64,000 nt of DNA from Cyclobacteriaceae bacterium. Lineage in GTDB: Bacteria > Bacteroidota > Bacteroidia > Cytophagales > Cyclobacteriaceae. Made by a program: the position numbers and the translations under genes. Below, piece after piece: positions 44,048 through 52,479 of this stretch. Every line of letters begins with the position of its first letter. Position 1 is the first letter of the stretch. Under the pieces are notes generated by a model. It was not told the origin of the DNA. It made no database searches and worked only from the letters and a program-made list of their open reading frames with translations. Where the stretch lies: NCBI GenBank assembly GCA_019638275.1, contig JAHBUC010000018.1, forward strand, positions 1 to 64,000, in the 5' to 3' direction.

Positions 44048-45127
44048 ATGAAACTTCAAACGGATTATTTCAAACGAACCTTTCATTTCAATTTTGATGC
44101 GCGTACCAGTCGCGGGCGCATGAAAGAGAAACATTCGTGGTTCGTGAAGGTTTGGAACGAAAATAATCCTGACTGCATCGGGCTCGGTGAATGTGGTCCG
44201 TTGCCCGGTTTAAGTATTGATGATCGGCCTGATTTTGAACAAGTGCTGAGGAGCTGCCTGCAAAAGTTGACAGATTCAACACAATCGGTCGATTTAATTG
44301 TGCCCTCTGGTTTTCCTGCTATCCGCTTCGGTATTGAAACCGCACTCCTTGATCTGGAACATGGTGGCCAGCGTAAAATTTTTGATAACTCGTTTTTTAA
44401 AGGATCGCCCATTCCGATAAACGGATTGGTGTGGATGGGCGACCTGGACTCCATGTTGCAACAGGTATCTATGAAAATTGAAAGAGGTTTCAGGTGCATC
44501 AAGATAAAAGTAGGAGGGCTTAACTTTGAAAAGGAGTGTGATATTCTGCAATACATCCGAAGCAAATATTACCGGGAGAACATTACGATACGACTTGACG
44601 CGAATGGCGCCTTTAAGTCGGATGAAGCTTTGTATAAGCTTAATGAATTATCCCGGTTTACAATACATTCCATCGAGCAGCCGGTAAAAGCCGGTTCGGA
44701 TATGTTACCCGAACTTTGCCAAAAATCTCCAATACCCATTGCGTTGGATGAAGAATTGATTGGCGTAGAAGAAGCGACAGACAAGAAGAAATTGCTGGAT
44801 CGGATAAAACCTGCTTTTATCATTTTAAAACCTACCCTTCATGGCGGATTAAAATCATGCGAGGGATGGATAAGGTTGGCAGAAGAGAGACAAATCGGGT
44901 GGTGGATGACATCAGCGCTTGAATCGAATGTGGGGCTGAATGCCATTTGTCAGTTTACAGCAAATTACCCGGTTATGCTCCCTCACGGACTAGGCACCGG
45001 TCAACTGTATGATGATAATTTTGATTCGCCTTTAACGGTTTCTGTGGGTGAAATATTTTACGATCAGAAAAAGTCGTGGTCGATTGATCAACCCGGTGAA
45101 TCAGCAGGACAGGCTACCGTTTCTTGA
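44048..45127 (+). CDS. menC: o-Succinylbenzoate synthase (enolase superfamily)
   Basis: A 359-residue enolase-superfamily enzyme of the MenC/muconate-cycloisomerase group, dehydrating SHCHC to o-succinylbenzoate in menaquinone synthesis. The catalytic K-x-K is in CIKIKVGG, metal ligands follow in RLDANGAF, SIEQP and ALDEEL, and the second catalytic Lys is in ILKPTLHGG. GECGPLPGLSID matches Bacteroidota MenC. Start ATG 44048 is preferred over the longer open frame from 43973. Dipeptide epimerase is the main alternative. It supplies the quinone used by alternative complex III. Its 3' end overlaps the next gene by 14 nt. Confidence 0.85.
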   Translation: MKLQTDYFKRTFHFNFDARTSRGRMKEKHSWFVKVWNENNPDCIGLGECGPLPGLSIDDRPDFEQVLRSCLQKLTDSTQSVDLIVPSGFPAIRFGIETALLDLEHGGQRKIFDNSFFKGSPIPINGLVWMGDLDSMLQQVSMKIERGFRCIKIKVGGLNFEKECDILQYIRSKYYRENITIRLDANGAFKSDEALYKLNELSRFTIHSIEQPVKAGSDMLPELCQKSPIPIALDEELIGVEEATDKKKLLDRIKPAFIILKPTLHGGLKSCEGWIRLAEERQIGWWMTSALESNVGLNAICQFTANYPVMLPHGLGTGQLYDDNFDSPLTVSVGEIFYDQKKSWSIDQPGESAGQATVS

Positions 45128-45590
45128 TATAGGTTCCGCTGAAATCACATCCGTTTTCGTGTAGCCTGCAAAAGCCAACCTCTTGCAAACGGATGGATTG
45201 TTGTTTCAGGTTAAACAGAAATTCTAACCGGCAATCCGGGTTATCAAAAAAGCCAGCGTATTCGGTTTCGGTATGAACGGCCATGCCAATACTTCCTTCG
45301 GCTTGCCCGCTACAATTGCTTTGTTTTACCGATAGCGAAAAGGTGAGGTCATTGCCCTGCGGCAGAATTTCAAGTATGGCTGTAAATCCTTGTGTATTGC
45401 TTTCATGCAGGTAAATGCCATACAGCGATTGGTAATCCCAATCGTTTTGCGGAGCAAAAGCATCATTTGAATCAGTTATAGTTGAGTCTATATCTTGATA
45501 TGTTGTAACCGATTCGGGTTGCGTGGTTTCTTTTTGTTTACAGGAGGAAACAACAAGAACGATTAAAAGTATTGCGTTCGTGACTTTCAT
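45114..45590 (-). CDS. Small lipoprotein of unknown function
   Basis: A 158-residue lipoprotein: the signal ends in LVVSSC, giving lipidated Cys17, followed by a Thr/Asp/Ser-rich linker. The rest looks like a small beta-rich domain (QSLYGIYLHESNTQGF, LTFSLSVKQSNC, YAGFFDNPDCRLEF) with four Cys that may form disulfides. ATG 45590 overlaps the TGA that ends the NmrA-type gene (ATGA), which ties the two together. I recognise no family. Confidence 0.72.
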   Translation of the reverse strand: MKVTNAILLIVLVVSSCKQKETTQPESVTTYQDIDSTITDSNDAFAPQNDWDYQSLYGIYLHESNTQGFTAILEILPQGNDLTFSLSVKQSNCSGQAEGSIGMAVHTETEYAGFFDNPDCRLEFLFNLKQQSIRLQEVGFCRLHENGCDFSGTYIKKR

Positions 45591-46456
45591 GGTGATTCGG
45601 CAAATGCGCGTAACGTGATTTCGGGTTTACCCAGTTCATTCCATGTATTTTCTGATTCAAACTTTTCAGGGTACTTGTTCAGGGCTTCGATGATGTGATA
45701 GCCATAATTCATTTTCTGAAAGATTACGCCAAAGATTTTCAGCATACCCAATGGCGCTTTTATAATCCTGAGCTTCTCCTTCTTGTAGTACTTTTTAAAT
45801 TCAACACAGGCTTCTTCCGTAGTAAATCCATCCAGCCCCTGTATGGTGTACTCCTTGTTTTCGCTTTGGGTGAGTTGAAATGACCGGGCAACCTGTTTGC
45901 CGTAATCTTTACCAGCTATAAAGTACTGCTTTTATTCCGATTTTCCGGCCAACACCAAAATTCTCCCTTGCTTATAGTTCTCATAGAAATTCTCCATAAA
46001 GCTTGATGGGTAGAAGATGGTATAGGGAATACCAGAATCTTTTATCATTTGAATAGCCTGTTGCTTGAGTTCAAATGCCCACCAATGAAAATTGTTCATG
46101 CCCTGATATCGTTGTGCTAGCGAGGAGATTATGGCGAGTCTTTTTATACTTGATTTTTTCGCCTGGTCAAGTATAAGCCGAAGCCCATCAGATTCTGCAT
46201 GCCAATCAGATGGTTTTTCTTCTTTCTTTACAGAAAGGTTAATGTAAAGCGCATCACAACCCTGTAGGATTTTAGCGATGTCGTTAGAATTTTTAAGGTC
46301 ACCTTTAATGAGTTCAGTGCCCGGTGGTAGCTCACGACTCGCCCGTCCCGTATTGCGAACCAACGCGGTAAGCGTAAATCCGGCTTCATGTAGTGCGTGG
46401 GCAACCGGTTTTCCCAGCAGTCCTGTTGAACCAATCAGCGCAATTTTTCTGATCAT
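45587..46456 (-). pseudogene. NmrA-type NAD(P)-binding protein with in-frame stop
   Basis: A full-length frame of 290 codons encodes a Rossmann-fold NmrA/NAD(P)H-binding protein (IALIGSTGLLGKPVAHAL at the start, IPYTIFYPSSFMENF in the middle). A TAA at 45934-45932, codon 175, interrupts it after VLAGKSE. Past the stop the same frame continues with convincing family sequence: KQYFIAGKDYGKQVARSFQL, then FTTEEACVEFKKYYKK, ending at TGA 45589-45587. The ATGA overlap with the next gene is intact. This is a nonsense change, not a frameshift: recent inactivation, a sequencing error, or readthrough. The first 174 residues alone would keep the cofactor site. Its start overlaps the LOG-family stop by 4 nt. 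Confidence 0.8.
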
Positions 46457-47220
46457 TTCATTTTGCGTTTTAAATTCTCGAGCAACAGTGCAGATGGTCG
46501 TGCCCGCTGTACATGGAAGTTTTGCAGCACGAATTTCTGAATATGTTCTTCAACTTCATGTACGCTGTCTGTAATCAATACAAGGCGAAGATCTTCAGGG
46601 GAAATGGTTTTTTCTTCTACCATTTTATTCAGCATTTGCTGCAAAGGTTCAAAGTATGCTTTTCCGAAAAGTACTACGGGAAAGTCTTGAATGATTTTGG
46701 TTTGAATGAGTGTTAGCGTTTCCCAAAACTCATCCATCGTACCAAACCCACCCGGCATAACAATAAAGGCAATGGAATATTTTACCAGTAAAACCTTGCG
46801 TACAAAAAAGTATTTGATGGTAACCCATTTGTGCATAAACGGATTGGCTGATTGTTCAAACGGCAGTTCAATGTTACAGCCCACAGAAAGCCCTCCGTTT
46901 TCAAAGGCACCGCGATTAGCAGCTTCCATAATGCCGGGCCCGCCACCGGTCATCAACGTAATACCGGCTTGTCCGATCCGCTTGCCTATTTCGTAGGCTT
47001 GTTGGTAATACGGGTGTCCTTCTTTAAATCGTGCGGAGCCGAATACGGTTATACACGGACCAATAAAATGAAGCGCTCGAAATCCTTTAATGAATTCAAG
47101 TAAAACACGAAAAGCGAAAAAGAATTCATAGGTTCTTGAGCGAGGACCCTCTAAAAACTTGCCTTCTGCTTTGGGTTTAAGTTGAATGGATTGAAGCGAT
47201 TCGTCAACAAAATATTTCAT
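46453..47220 (-). CDS. LOG family protein (TIGR00730, Rossmann fold)
   Basis: A 255-residue LOG-family protein. The two hallmark motifs are MTGGGPGIMEAANRGA and PGGFGTMDEFWE. Such proteins are nucleotide 5'-monophosphate phosphoribohydrolases (cytokinin-activating LOG in plants, PpnN-like or YgdH-like in bacteria). The N-terminal extension (EGPRSRTYEFFFAFRVLLEFIKGF) is common in Bacteroidota members. It is the first gene of a three-gene unit with the NmrA-type and lipoprotein genes. Confidence 0.9.
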   Translation of the reverse strand: MKYFVDESLQSIQLKPKAEGKFLEGPRSRTYEFFFAFRVLLEFIKGFRALHFIGPCITVFGSARFKEGHPYYQQAYEIGKRIGQAGITLMTGGGPGIMEAANRGAFENGGLSVGCNIELPFEQSANPFMHKWVTIKYFFVRKVLLVKYSIAFIVMPGGFGTMDEFWETLTLIQTKIIQDFPVVLFGKAYFEPLQQMLNKMVEEKTISPEDLRLVLITDSVHEVEEHIQKFVLQNFHVQRARPSALLLENLKRKMK

Positions 47221-47240
47221 GATTTGCTTTTAAGGAAAAA

Positions 47241-47248
47241 CAAATTTA
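47241..47248 (-). promoter_or_regulatory. Predicted -7 promoter element for the LOG-family unit
   Basis: On the minus strand this reads TAAATTTG, a perfect TAnnTTTG match, 21 nt before ATG 47220. No clear -33 TTTG is seen at the usual spacing. Confidence 0.45.
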
Positions 47249-47276
47249 GAACAAATAAGTTGGTGATGAATTCAGA

Positions 47277-48359
47277 TTAACCGAGAAACTGTTTGAGCAG
47301 TTGATGAAAGTGATGGGTGCCGGTTTCGTGCTTTACGGAATAGCGGCCGTGCGTATAAAATCGCGAACGAATGCCACGCTGAACGCTTTCAACTACGGCT
47401 TCGTCTTCCATCTCCACGCGGTTCAAATCGGAACCAGCGCCCTGGTTGAATAAGGACTCATCCCAGATGAATGTGTGAAACTCAATTTTTGTTTTTTGAA
47501 GGGAGATTGGCTTCACCACATTCAACGAAAGTCCCCAGGGATAAAAATTGAACATCAGGTTGGGGAACACCCAGAAGTAGTACGCGCCAACAGATTTCCC
47601 AAAGTCAGGGGAGGATGGGGGTAAGTCAAAAACCAATTGCCCTTGTTTGGCAATACCAAGCTGAAGATTTGAAAACTTAAAAAGTTCGGTTACATAATTC
47701 CCGAAATCAATTACCTGGTTTAGCGATGCGTGTACAAAAGGAATATGGAAACCCTCCAGGTAGTTTTCGCAATACAAAGCCCAATGCGCTTCAATCGAAT
47801 AGCTTTTGGAAAGTTCTGGTTTGTACTGCATTTGTTGAATGGGCATCCAACTGATCCGATTGATCATTTCTGAAAAGAAAGATGCTGCTGGTACAGTATC
47901 GGTCAGTGATGTGAATAATAATGGTCCGATTTCAAAATGCGGAAGTTCCGCCAGGTCATCAGCCGGTGATGGGAAATTTTCTACTTCCTTAAACTCAGGC
48001 ATGGAGAGAAATTTTCCATTTAGCGTAAACCTTCGTCCGTGATAAGGGCAACGGATTTCACTTCCTTTACAGGGTTTATCTACCAACAACGCCCCGCGGT
48101 GCGTGCATACATTTGAAAGGCACCGCAGTTGGCCAGACTTGTCCTTCGAAAGCAGCAGGTGTTCATTCATGAATTCATCGAGAATGACAACCGGCTTTAA
48201 GTTGTTTGAATCTGCGAGCTCGTTTGAATTTCCAACGAAATGCCACGACCTGGAGAAAATGCTTTCCTTACTCAACTCAAAGTACCGGGGGTCAGTATAG
48301 AAATCCTTGGTCAGGGTTTTTGCAGAAGCAATATTCGGATCGTGTTGCAGCGGATTCAT
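47277..48359 (-). CDS. Rieske-type aromatic-ring-hydroxylating oxygenase alpha subunit
   Basis: A 360-residue protein with an N-terminal Rieske [2Fe-2S] domain (CTHRGALLV and CPYHGRRF) and a C-terminal catalytic domain with a mononuclear iron site (ENYLEGFHIPFVHASL supplies the His pair). This is the ring-hydroxylating oxygenase alpha-subunit or choline-monooxygenase-like group. No reductase or beta subunit lies beside it, so the electron donor is encoded elsewhere and the substrate cannot be named. It is divergent from the DoxX gene. Confidence 0.85.
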   Translation of the reverse strand: MNPLQHDPNIASAKTLTKDFYTDPRYFELSKESIFSRSWHFVGNSNELADSNNLKPVVILDEFMNEHLLLSKDKSGQLRCLSNVCTHRGALLVDKPCKGSEIRCPYHGRRFTLNGKFLSMPEFKEVENFPSPADDLAELPHFEIGPLLFTSLTDTVPAASFFSEMINRISWMPIQQMQYKPELSKSYSIEAHWALYCENYLEGFHIPFVHASLNQVIDFGNYVTELFKFSNLQLGIAKQGQLVFDLPPSSPDFGKSVGAYYFWVFPNLMFNFYPWGLSLNVVKPISLQKTKIEFHTFIWDESLFNQGAGSDLNRVEMEDEAVVESVQRGIRSRFYTHGRYSVKHETGTHHFHQLLKQFLG

Positions 48360-48462
48360 GCTCCAATATACTTATTTCTGTTTACGTAACTTGTCGAACC
48401 ATCAGCCGGTGTTGTCAAATGCACGACAAACTTTCCACACGTTGCCACCGTTACTTTGTACT

Positions 48463-48852
48463 ATGAAATTCGCATTATTGATCTATTGGATTGCACGCCT
48501 TGTGGCTGCTATCATCATGCTTCAAACGTTGTACTTTAAGTTTACCGGTGCGGAGGAGTCGGTTTACATTTTTACTCAATTGAGCATGGAGCCCTGGGGA
48601 AGAATTGGCACGGGCGTAGCTGAGTTGTTGGCTTCAGTATTGATTTTGATTTCGCCAACCGCTTGGATTGGAGCCGGGTTAGCACTTGGACTGATGGTGG
48701 GAGCTATTGGCAGTCACCTTACTGTTCTTGGAATTGAAGTTCAACAAGATGGCGGACAACTTTTTATTTATGCTGTTGTTGTAGCCTTGAGTTCTACGTA
48801 CGTATTATACTGGGATCGCGATAAAGTGAAGCGCCTGTTAAAACGTTTATAA
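48463..48852 (+). CDS. DoxX-like small membrane protein
   Basis: A 129-residue protein with four hydrophobic helices, a DoxX/DoxD-like pattern (LQTLYFKFTGAEES, ELLASVLILISPTAWIGAGL). The frame is open further upstream to 48307, but that part overlaps the start of the divergent Rieske gene; ATG 48463 gives the usual family N-terminus. A near-consensus promoter element, TTACTTTG, ends 4 nt before it, which would make the message almost leaderless. Function unknown; family members are linked to redox stress. Confidence 0.78.
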   Translation: MKFALLIYWIARLVAAIIMLQTLYFKFTGAEESVYIFTQLSMEPWGRIGTGVAELLASVLILISPTAWIGAGLALGLMVGAIGSHLTVLGIEVQQDGGQLFIYAVVVALSSTYVLYWDRDKVKRLLKRL

Positions 48853-48867
48853 ATTTCATGAGCACTA

Positions 48868-48900
48868 ACTCCCCTCCTTGTAAAGGAGGGCAGGGGTGGT
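48868..48900. repeat. Intergenic repeat of the CTCCTT...AAGGAGG...CAGGGGTGG type
   Basis: A 7-bp dyad CCTCCTT (48873-48879) and AAGGAGG (48883-48889) is followed by GCAGGGGTGG. This short sequence recurs between genes in many Bacteroidota genomes. It sits between two convergent genes and may act as a transcription end signal. Confidence 0.5.
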
Positions 48901-48901
48901 T

Positions 48902-49690
48902 CTATTGGTTGCTTTGTGCCAACGCCTTGTTCAATAGTTCTTCCAGCGCAGGGTTATCCTTTATTGACTTTCGCAATGCCTCTTTAAGGAAGTTGGGGAT
49001 TTTTTCTCCTTGTGCAGATTTTGATTTCGCTTCTGCAATCATTTCCAGGACGGATTCCTTATCTTCAAAATTCTCATTTTTGATTTTCAATTCGAGCTCT
49101 TCCCAAAGGTTTACTGACGCTGCATGATGGGTAGCTATTTCAACTTCTTGACTTTTAACCTTGGTGTTGCTGAGGATGCAGTTATTGTAGGTAGCGAGTA
49201 TGTTATCGAGGTCGTTGCGGTTCAGGTTGCCTGATTCAATGTCTGCCGTCAGGTCAGGACATTCGTTCAGGAAGTCAGTCATTTTCTTTTTGAATCCCAA
49301 CGTTGGCACCTCTATGCCGTTTCCATCTGCTTTGTACAGGTAACGCCCATTCCAAATGCTTTGTCCATCAAGTTGAAATGCATACAGGCTCAGGTAACCG
49401 CTGTTAAGCAGTTTCATATACGTGTATTTGGATGAAGTGCGTATCAGGTGGTATTGCTCATCAGCTGTTTTAAATGCCCTGACCTGGAGCATCGGATAGA
49501 CGGTCTTCTTTCTCTGACCTTCTGCTTCTATCTGTATGTTTTGCTCAACACCATACGATAAATGCTTCACTTTTCCGTACAGGGTATCGCCTTTGGTTAG
49601 TACAATGTAATCACGCTGACCGTTTGCCACTGAAAAACACAGCACACAAATAAGTATCAAAATCACCTGAATCATACACGCTTTTTTCAT
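48902..49690 (-). CDS. Exported protein of unknown function
   Basis: A 262-residue protein with a signal peptide (1-24, ending VANGQ). The first half (RDYIVLTKGDTLYGKVKHLSYG, then YHLIRTSSKYTYMKLL) is a beta-rich domain seen in uncharacterised Bacteroidota exported proteins. The second half is helical and charged, ending in KDNPALEELLNKALAQSNQ. Lone gene. On the minus strand TATCTTTC (49718-49711) is a one-mismatch promoter element 20 nt upstream. Confidence 0.72.
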   Translation of the reverse strand: MKKACMIQVILILICVLCFSVANGQRDYIVLTKGDTLYGKVKHLSYGVEQNIQIEAEGQRKKTVYPMLQVRAFKTADEQYHLIRTSSKYTYMKLLNSGYLSLYAFQLDGQSIWNGRYLYKADGNGIEVPTLGFKKKMTDFLNECPDLTADIESGNLNRNDLDNILATYNNCILSNTKVKSQEVEIATHHAASVNLWEELELKIKNENFEDKESVLEMIAEAKSKSAQGEKIPNFLKEALRKSIKDNPALEELLNKALAQSNQ

Positions 49691-49757
49691 GGGTATTTTA
49701 ATTTTAGTCCGAAAGATAAACGGATGAACTAAAATTCAGGAGATGCCATTCAATTTT

Positions 49758-49913
49758 TTATTTCTGTTTTAATCTTCCGGCTTCTTTTAATGCCCGTGCA
49801 ATAATCCACTCCAGTTGTCCGTTGGTGCTCCTGAATTCATCACTGGCCCACTTTTCAACTGCTTTTAGCAGATCTGGATCAAGCCGTAATACAAATGGTT
49901 TCTTTTGGGCCAT
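49758..49913 (-). CDS. Arc-type ribbon-helix-helix DNA-binding protein (51 aa)
   Basis: A 51-residue frame read directly from the sequence: MAQKKPFVLRLDPDLLKAV, then EKWASDEFRSTNGQLEW and IIARALKEAGRLKQK. This is the Arc/MetJ ribbon-helix-helix plan: a short beta strand (FVLRLD), then two helices separated by the RSTNGQ turn. Such proteins bind DNA as dimers and often regulate their own operon. It lies 2 nt after the PH-like gene and is the last gene of the SPFH cluster, an arrangement that I recall from other Bacteroidota. Confidence 0.85.
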   Translation of the reverse strand: MAQKKPFVLRLDPDLLKAVEKWASDEFRSTNGQLEWIIARALKEAGRLKQK

Positions 49914-49915
49914 AG

Positions 49916-50410
49916 CTATTCAGTAGTTTCGGAAAGTAGTCTTTTGAGTGTATACTCAATTGTGTCCGGGTTCTCAGTTCCTAACTTTATTGTGGCGCCA
50001 TCCTTGAGTGTGAGTATCAGGTACTTGCTGCCGGCAATGTTTACCGAAGTTGTTTTGGTAAACAGGTTTCGCTGGTACCCCATGTGAAATTTTTCATGCC
50101 ATGTTTCTTTACCGCGTACCTGGTAGGAGGCTATACTGCCAAACGCAACGGTATGCCAGCGGATAATTCGAGGAATAAACCGATAGTGAATTCCTGTTTC
50201 ATCAACTTTGAGTTCATAACGCAACACAAAAAGGATCAGGATCATTGGTAACAAAAGGGCTGCCAATGAAAGCATAAGTAACATGGGCTGCTCGTGAATC
50301 AATTGAGGAGCAAGGAATAAAAGTTCAGCTATCAGTATGGCAAGCATTAAAAACCATAACCACCGTACCTGACTGAATCGCTGAACTTCTATGTGTTGGA
50401 GCACTTTCAT
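49916..50410 (-). CDS. Two-helix membrane protein with PH-like cytoplasmic domain
   Basis: A 164-residue protein. Two transmembrane helices (about 18-36 and 43-65) precede a beta-rich domain (residues 70-160, YELKVDETGIHYRF, KYLILTLKDGATIKLGTENP), the pattern of bacterial PH-like membrane proteins. It lies between an SPFH protein and a ribbon-helix-helix regulator with gaps of only 2 nt. A role in a membrane microdomain with the SPFH protein is inferred from context. Confidence 0.72.
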   Translation of the reverse strand: MKVLQHIEVQRFSQVRWLWFLMLAILIAELLFLAPQLIHEQPMLLMLSLAALLLPMILILFVLRYELKVDETGIHYRFIPRIIRWHTVAFGSIASYQVRGKETWHEKFHMGYQRNLFTKTTSVNIAGSKYLILTLKDGATIKLGTENPDTIEYTLKRLLSETTE

Positions 50411-50412
50411 TT

Positions 50413-51264
50413 TTAATTGTGTAATGTTCCGGTATTTACAACAGGGCTTACATCTTTATCGGCACAGAGTACAACCATTAAGTTGCTAACCATAGCGGCC
50501 TTGCGCTCTTCATCCAATTCAATGATTTGTTCCTTGGCCAGGTGATCGAGCGCCATTTGCACCATGCTCACAGCGCCTTCTACAATTTTGTAGCGTGCCG
50601 AAACCACTGCTGCTGCCTGCTGCCTGCGTAACATCGCGCTGGCAATTTCCGGTGCGTAGGCGAGGTAGCCAATACGGGCTTCGATTACATGTATACCTGC
50701 TATCTCCAGTCGATTGCGCAGGTTTTCTTCCAGCATGTGGTTTACATCATCATGTCCGGAGCGTAACGTAACTTCTGAGTCATCATCAAAATTGTCGTAC
50801 GGATAAAGGCCGGCTAACTTTCGTACCGCAGAGTCGCTCTGGATTTTTACAAAGTTCTCATAGTTATCTACTTCAAAGGCAGCTTTGAACGTATCGCGTA
50901 CCTGCCATACGAGGATGACACCGATTTGAATCGGGTTACCCACTTTATCGTTCACCTTGATTTTTTCACTGTCGAAGTTACGGGCACGTAGGGAAATGGA
51001 TTTTTTGCTGAACAGTGGGTTTACCCAATAGAATCCATTACGTTTCACAGTTCCCTTGTAATCTCCGAACAACACCAAAACCATGGAGGCATTGGGGTTG
51101 ATGTAGAAAAACCCGGGCGTAAGGATTAGTCCGAGGGCCAGGGGCCATACAAACACCGGGTTTCGCATAACGATTAAGGCCCAGGTACTTGTAATCAGCA
51201 GGATCAGAACAATTACCAGCATAATGTAGCCGGATAGCGGGGTGTACTCTTTTTCGTGGTTCAT
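50413..51264 (-). CDS. SPFH/Band 7 domain membrane protein
   Basis: A 283-residue stomatin/prohibitin-like protein. Two hydrophobic helices (about 13-31 and 36-53) are followed by the SPFH domain (KGTVKRNGFYWVNPLF, SEKIKVNDKVGNPIQIGV, and NRLEIAGIHVIEARIGYLAY) and a helical coiled-coil end. Such proteins form oligomeric scaffolds in the inner membrane that gather other proteins. First gene of a three-gene unit with a PH-like protein and an Arc-type regulator. Confidence 0.88.
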   Translation of the reverse strand: MNHEKEYTPLSGYIMLVIVLILLITSTWALIVMRNPVFVWPLALGLILTPGFFYINPNASMVLVLFGDYKGTVKRNGFYWVNPLFSKKSISLRARNFDSEKIKVNDKVGNPIQIGVILVWQVRDTFKAAFEVDNYENFVKIQSDSAVRKLAGLYPYDNFDDDSEVTLRSGHDDVNHMLEENLRNRLEIAGIHVIEARIGYLAYAPEIASAMLRRQQAAAVVSARYKIVEGAVSMVQMALDHLAKEQIIELDEERKAAMVSNLMVVLCADKDVSPVVNTGTLHN

Positions 51265-51392
51265 GGCAGTGATATTAAAATGATATTATAAAGATATTGT
51301 TTTAAATTGATTAACGCAAATCCGTTCGGCAGGTTTCAGATTGGAATTAAAATTCTATTCCCCTTTATTAGCGGCCTGATTTTGATGTTTAT

Positions 51393-52271
51393 ATGGTACA
51401 ATACAACCCGAAAGCCTGGCTTGGCCTGATCTTTCACTCGTACAGCAGGTTTGTGATGAAAACATTGCTTCCTGCGCTCGTTTTTATGACGCTTTTTACT
51501 GCGGCAGTGTGTTATGTTATCCTTGAGATCGTTCACCCGGATAAAGATGAATTTACAAGCACCACAGCATTGCACTCCCTGTTGGGTATTGTATTGGGTT
51601 TATTTCTTGTATTTCGAATTAACAGCGCCTATGATCGGTGGTGGAGCGGTAGAATACTCTGGGGAGGGCTGGTTAACAGCACCCGTAACTTTTCCTTAAA
51701 ATTAAACGCATACCTGGCTAATGATGATAAAGAAAATCGTGAATGGTTTGCTAAGATGATAGCCAATTTCCCGTTTGCTACCAAAGAGCACCTTAGAAAG
51801 GGAGTGCTTCTAACTGAATTTGAAATACCCGATGATAGTTTTTTAGAATTTTTAAGCACTAAGACGCATAAGCCCAACGCCATATCTGGTCTGCTTTATA
51901 AAAGGGTAAACGATTTGTACAAACAAGGCAAAATTACTAGCGACCAGTTTTTTGTGCTGGATAAGGAGCTAAAAGATTTTATAGACATTATGGGAGCGTG
52001 CGAACGCATCAAGAACACCCCAATTCCGTATTCGTATAGCATGTATATCAAGAAATTCGTGTTCATTTATATCATTACATTACCCTTTGGATTCGTTACT
52101 ACATTTGGCTATGTAACGATTCCTACCGTTCTGCTTATCTCATTTGTATTGCTTAGTGTGGAATTGATTGCCGAAGAAATTGAAGACCCGTTTGGCCGTG
52201 ATTCAACGGATTTGCCAACGGATGAACTTTCGGTGAAAATCAGGGAGAACGTTCGCGAAATACTTTGTTAA
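51393..52271 (+). CDS. Bestrophin-like channel protein (UPF0187)
   Basis: A 292-residue protein of the bacterial bestrophin family with four hydrophobic segments. Family phrases visible are FRINSAYDRWWSGR, WGGLVNSTRN, IPYSYSMYIKKF and the acidic ELIAEEIEDPFGRDSTDLPTDEL segment near the end. Bacterial bestrophins form pentameric ion channels. The stop lies 2 nt from a convergent small gene. Confidence 0.88.
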   Translation: MVQYNPKAWLGLIFHSYSRFVMKTLLPALVFMTLFTAAVCYVILEIVHPDKDEFTSTTALHSLLGIVLGLFLVFRINSAYDRWWSGRILWGGLVNSTRNFSLKLNAYLANDDKENREWFAKMIANFPFATKEHLRKGVLLTEFEIPDDSFLEFLSTKTHKPNAISGLLYKRVNDLYKQGKITSDQFFVLDKELKDFIDIMGACERIKNTPIPYSYSMYIKKFVFIYIITLPFGFVTTFGYVTIPTVLLISFVLLSVELIAEEIEDPFGRDSTDLPTDELSVKIRENVREILC

Positions 52272-52273
52272 GA

Positions 52274-52396
52274 TTACCAGAACAGGCTTACGATAAAGTA
52301 GATTACAATAAGCAGAATCATTACACCATACATGATCAGGTCAACCCGAACATAGGGCTTGAATTCATTATACAGGTCCCGCAGCTTTTTAAACAC
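52274..52396 (-). CDS. Possible small single-helix membrane protein (40 aa)
   Basis: A 40-codon frame starting at GTG reads MFKKLRDLYNEFKPYVRVD followed by a transmembrane helix (IMYGVMILLIVIYFIV) and ends SLFW. The frame is open for another 23 codons upstream without an ATG. The amphipathic start and clean hydrophobic helix look coding, and it fills the gap between bestrophin and the next gene. No family recognised; the start codon is uncertain. Confidence 0.45.
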   Translation of the reverse strand: MFKKLRDLYNEFKPYVRVDLIMYGVMILLIVIYFIVSLFW

Positions 52397-52479
52397 AGCC
52401 CAAAAGTAAAGAATTTGTACTGTTTTGTCTTTGGTACTTGCTTTTGAGGGCGCAGAGTTGAATATTTCCTAATACAAAG

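Noticed and set aside
45695..45883. Plus-strand ORF of 62 codons in the apparent gap after the NmrA-type gene
   Set aside because: The minus strand here continues the NmrA-type reading frame past its stop, which accounts for the region better.
45930..45936. Frameshift as the cause of the short NmrA-type protein
   Set aside because: The downstream family sequence is in the same frame as the upstream part, so only a single stop codon separates them.
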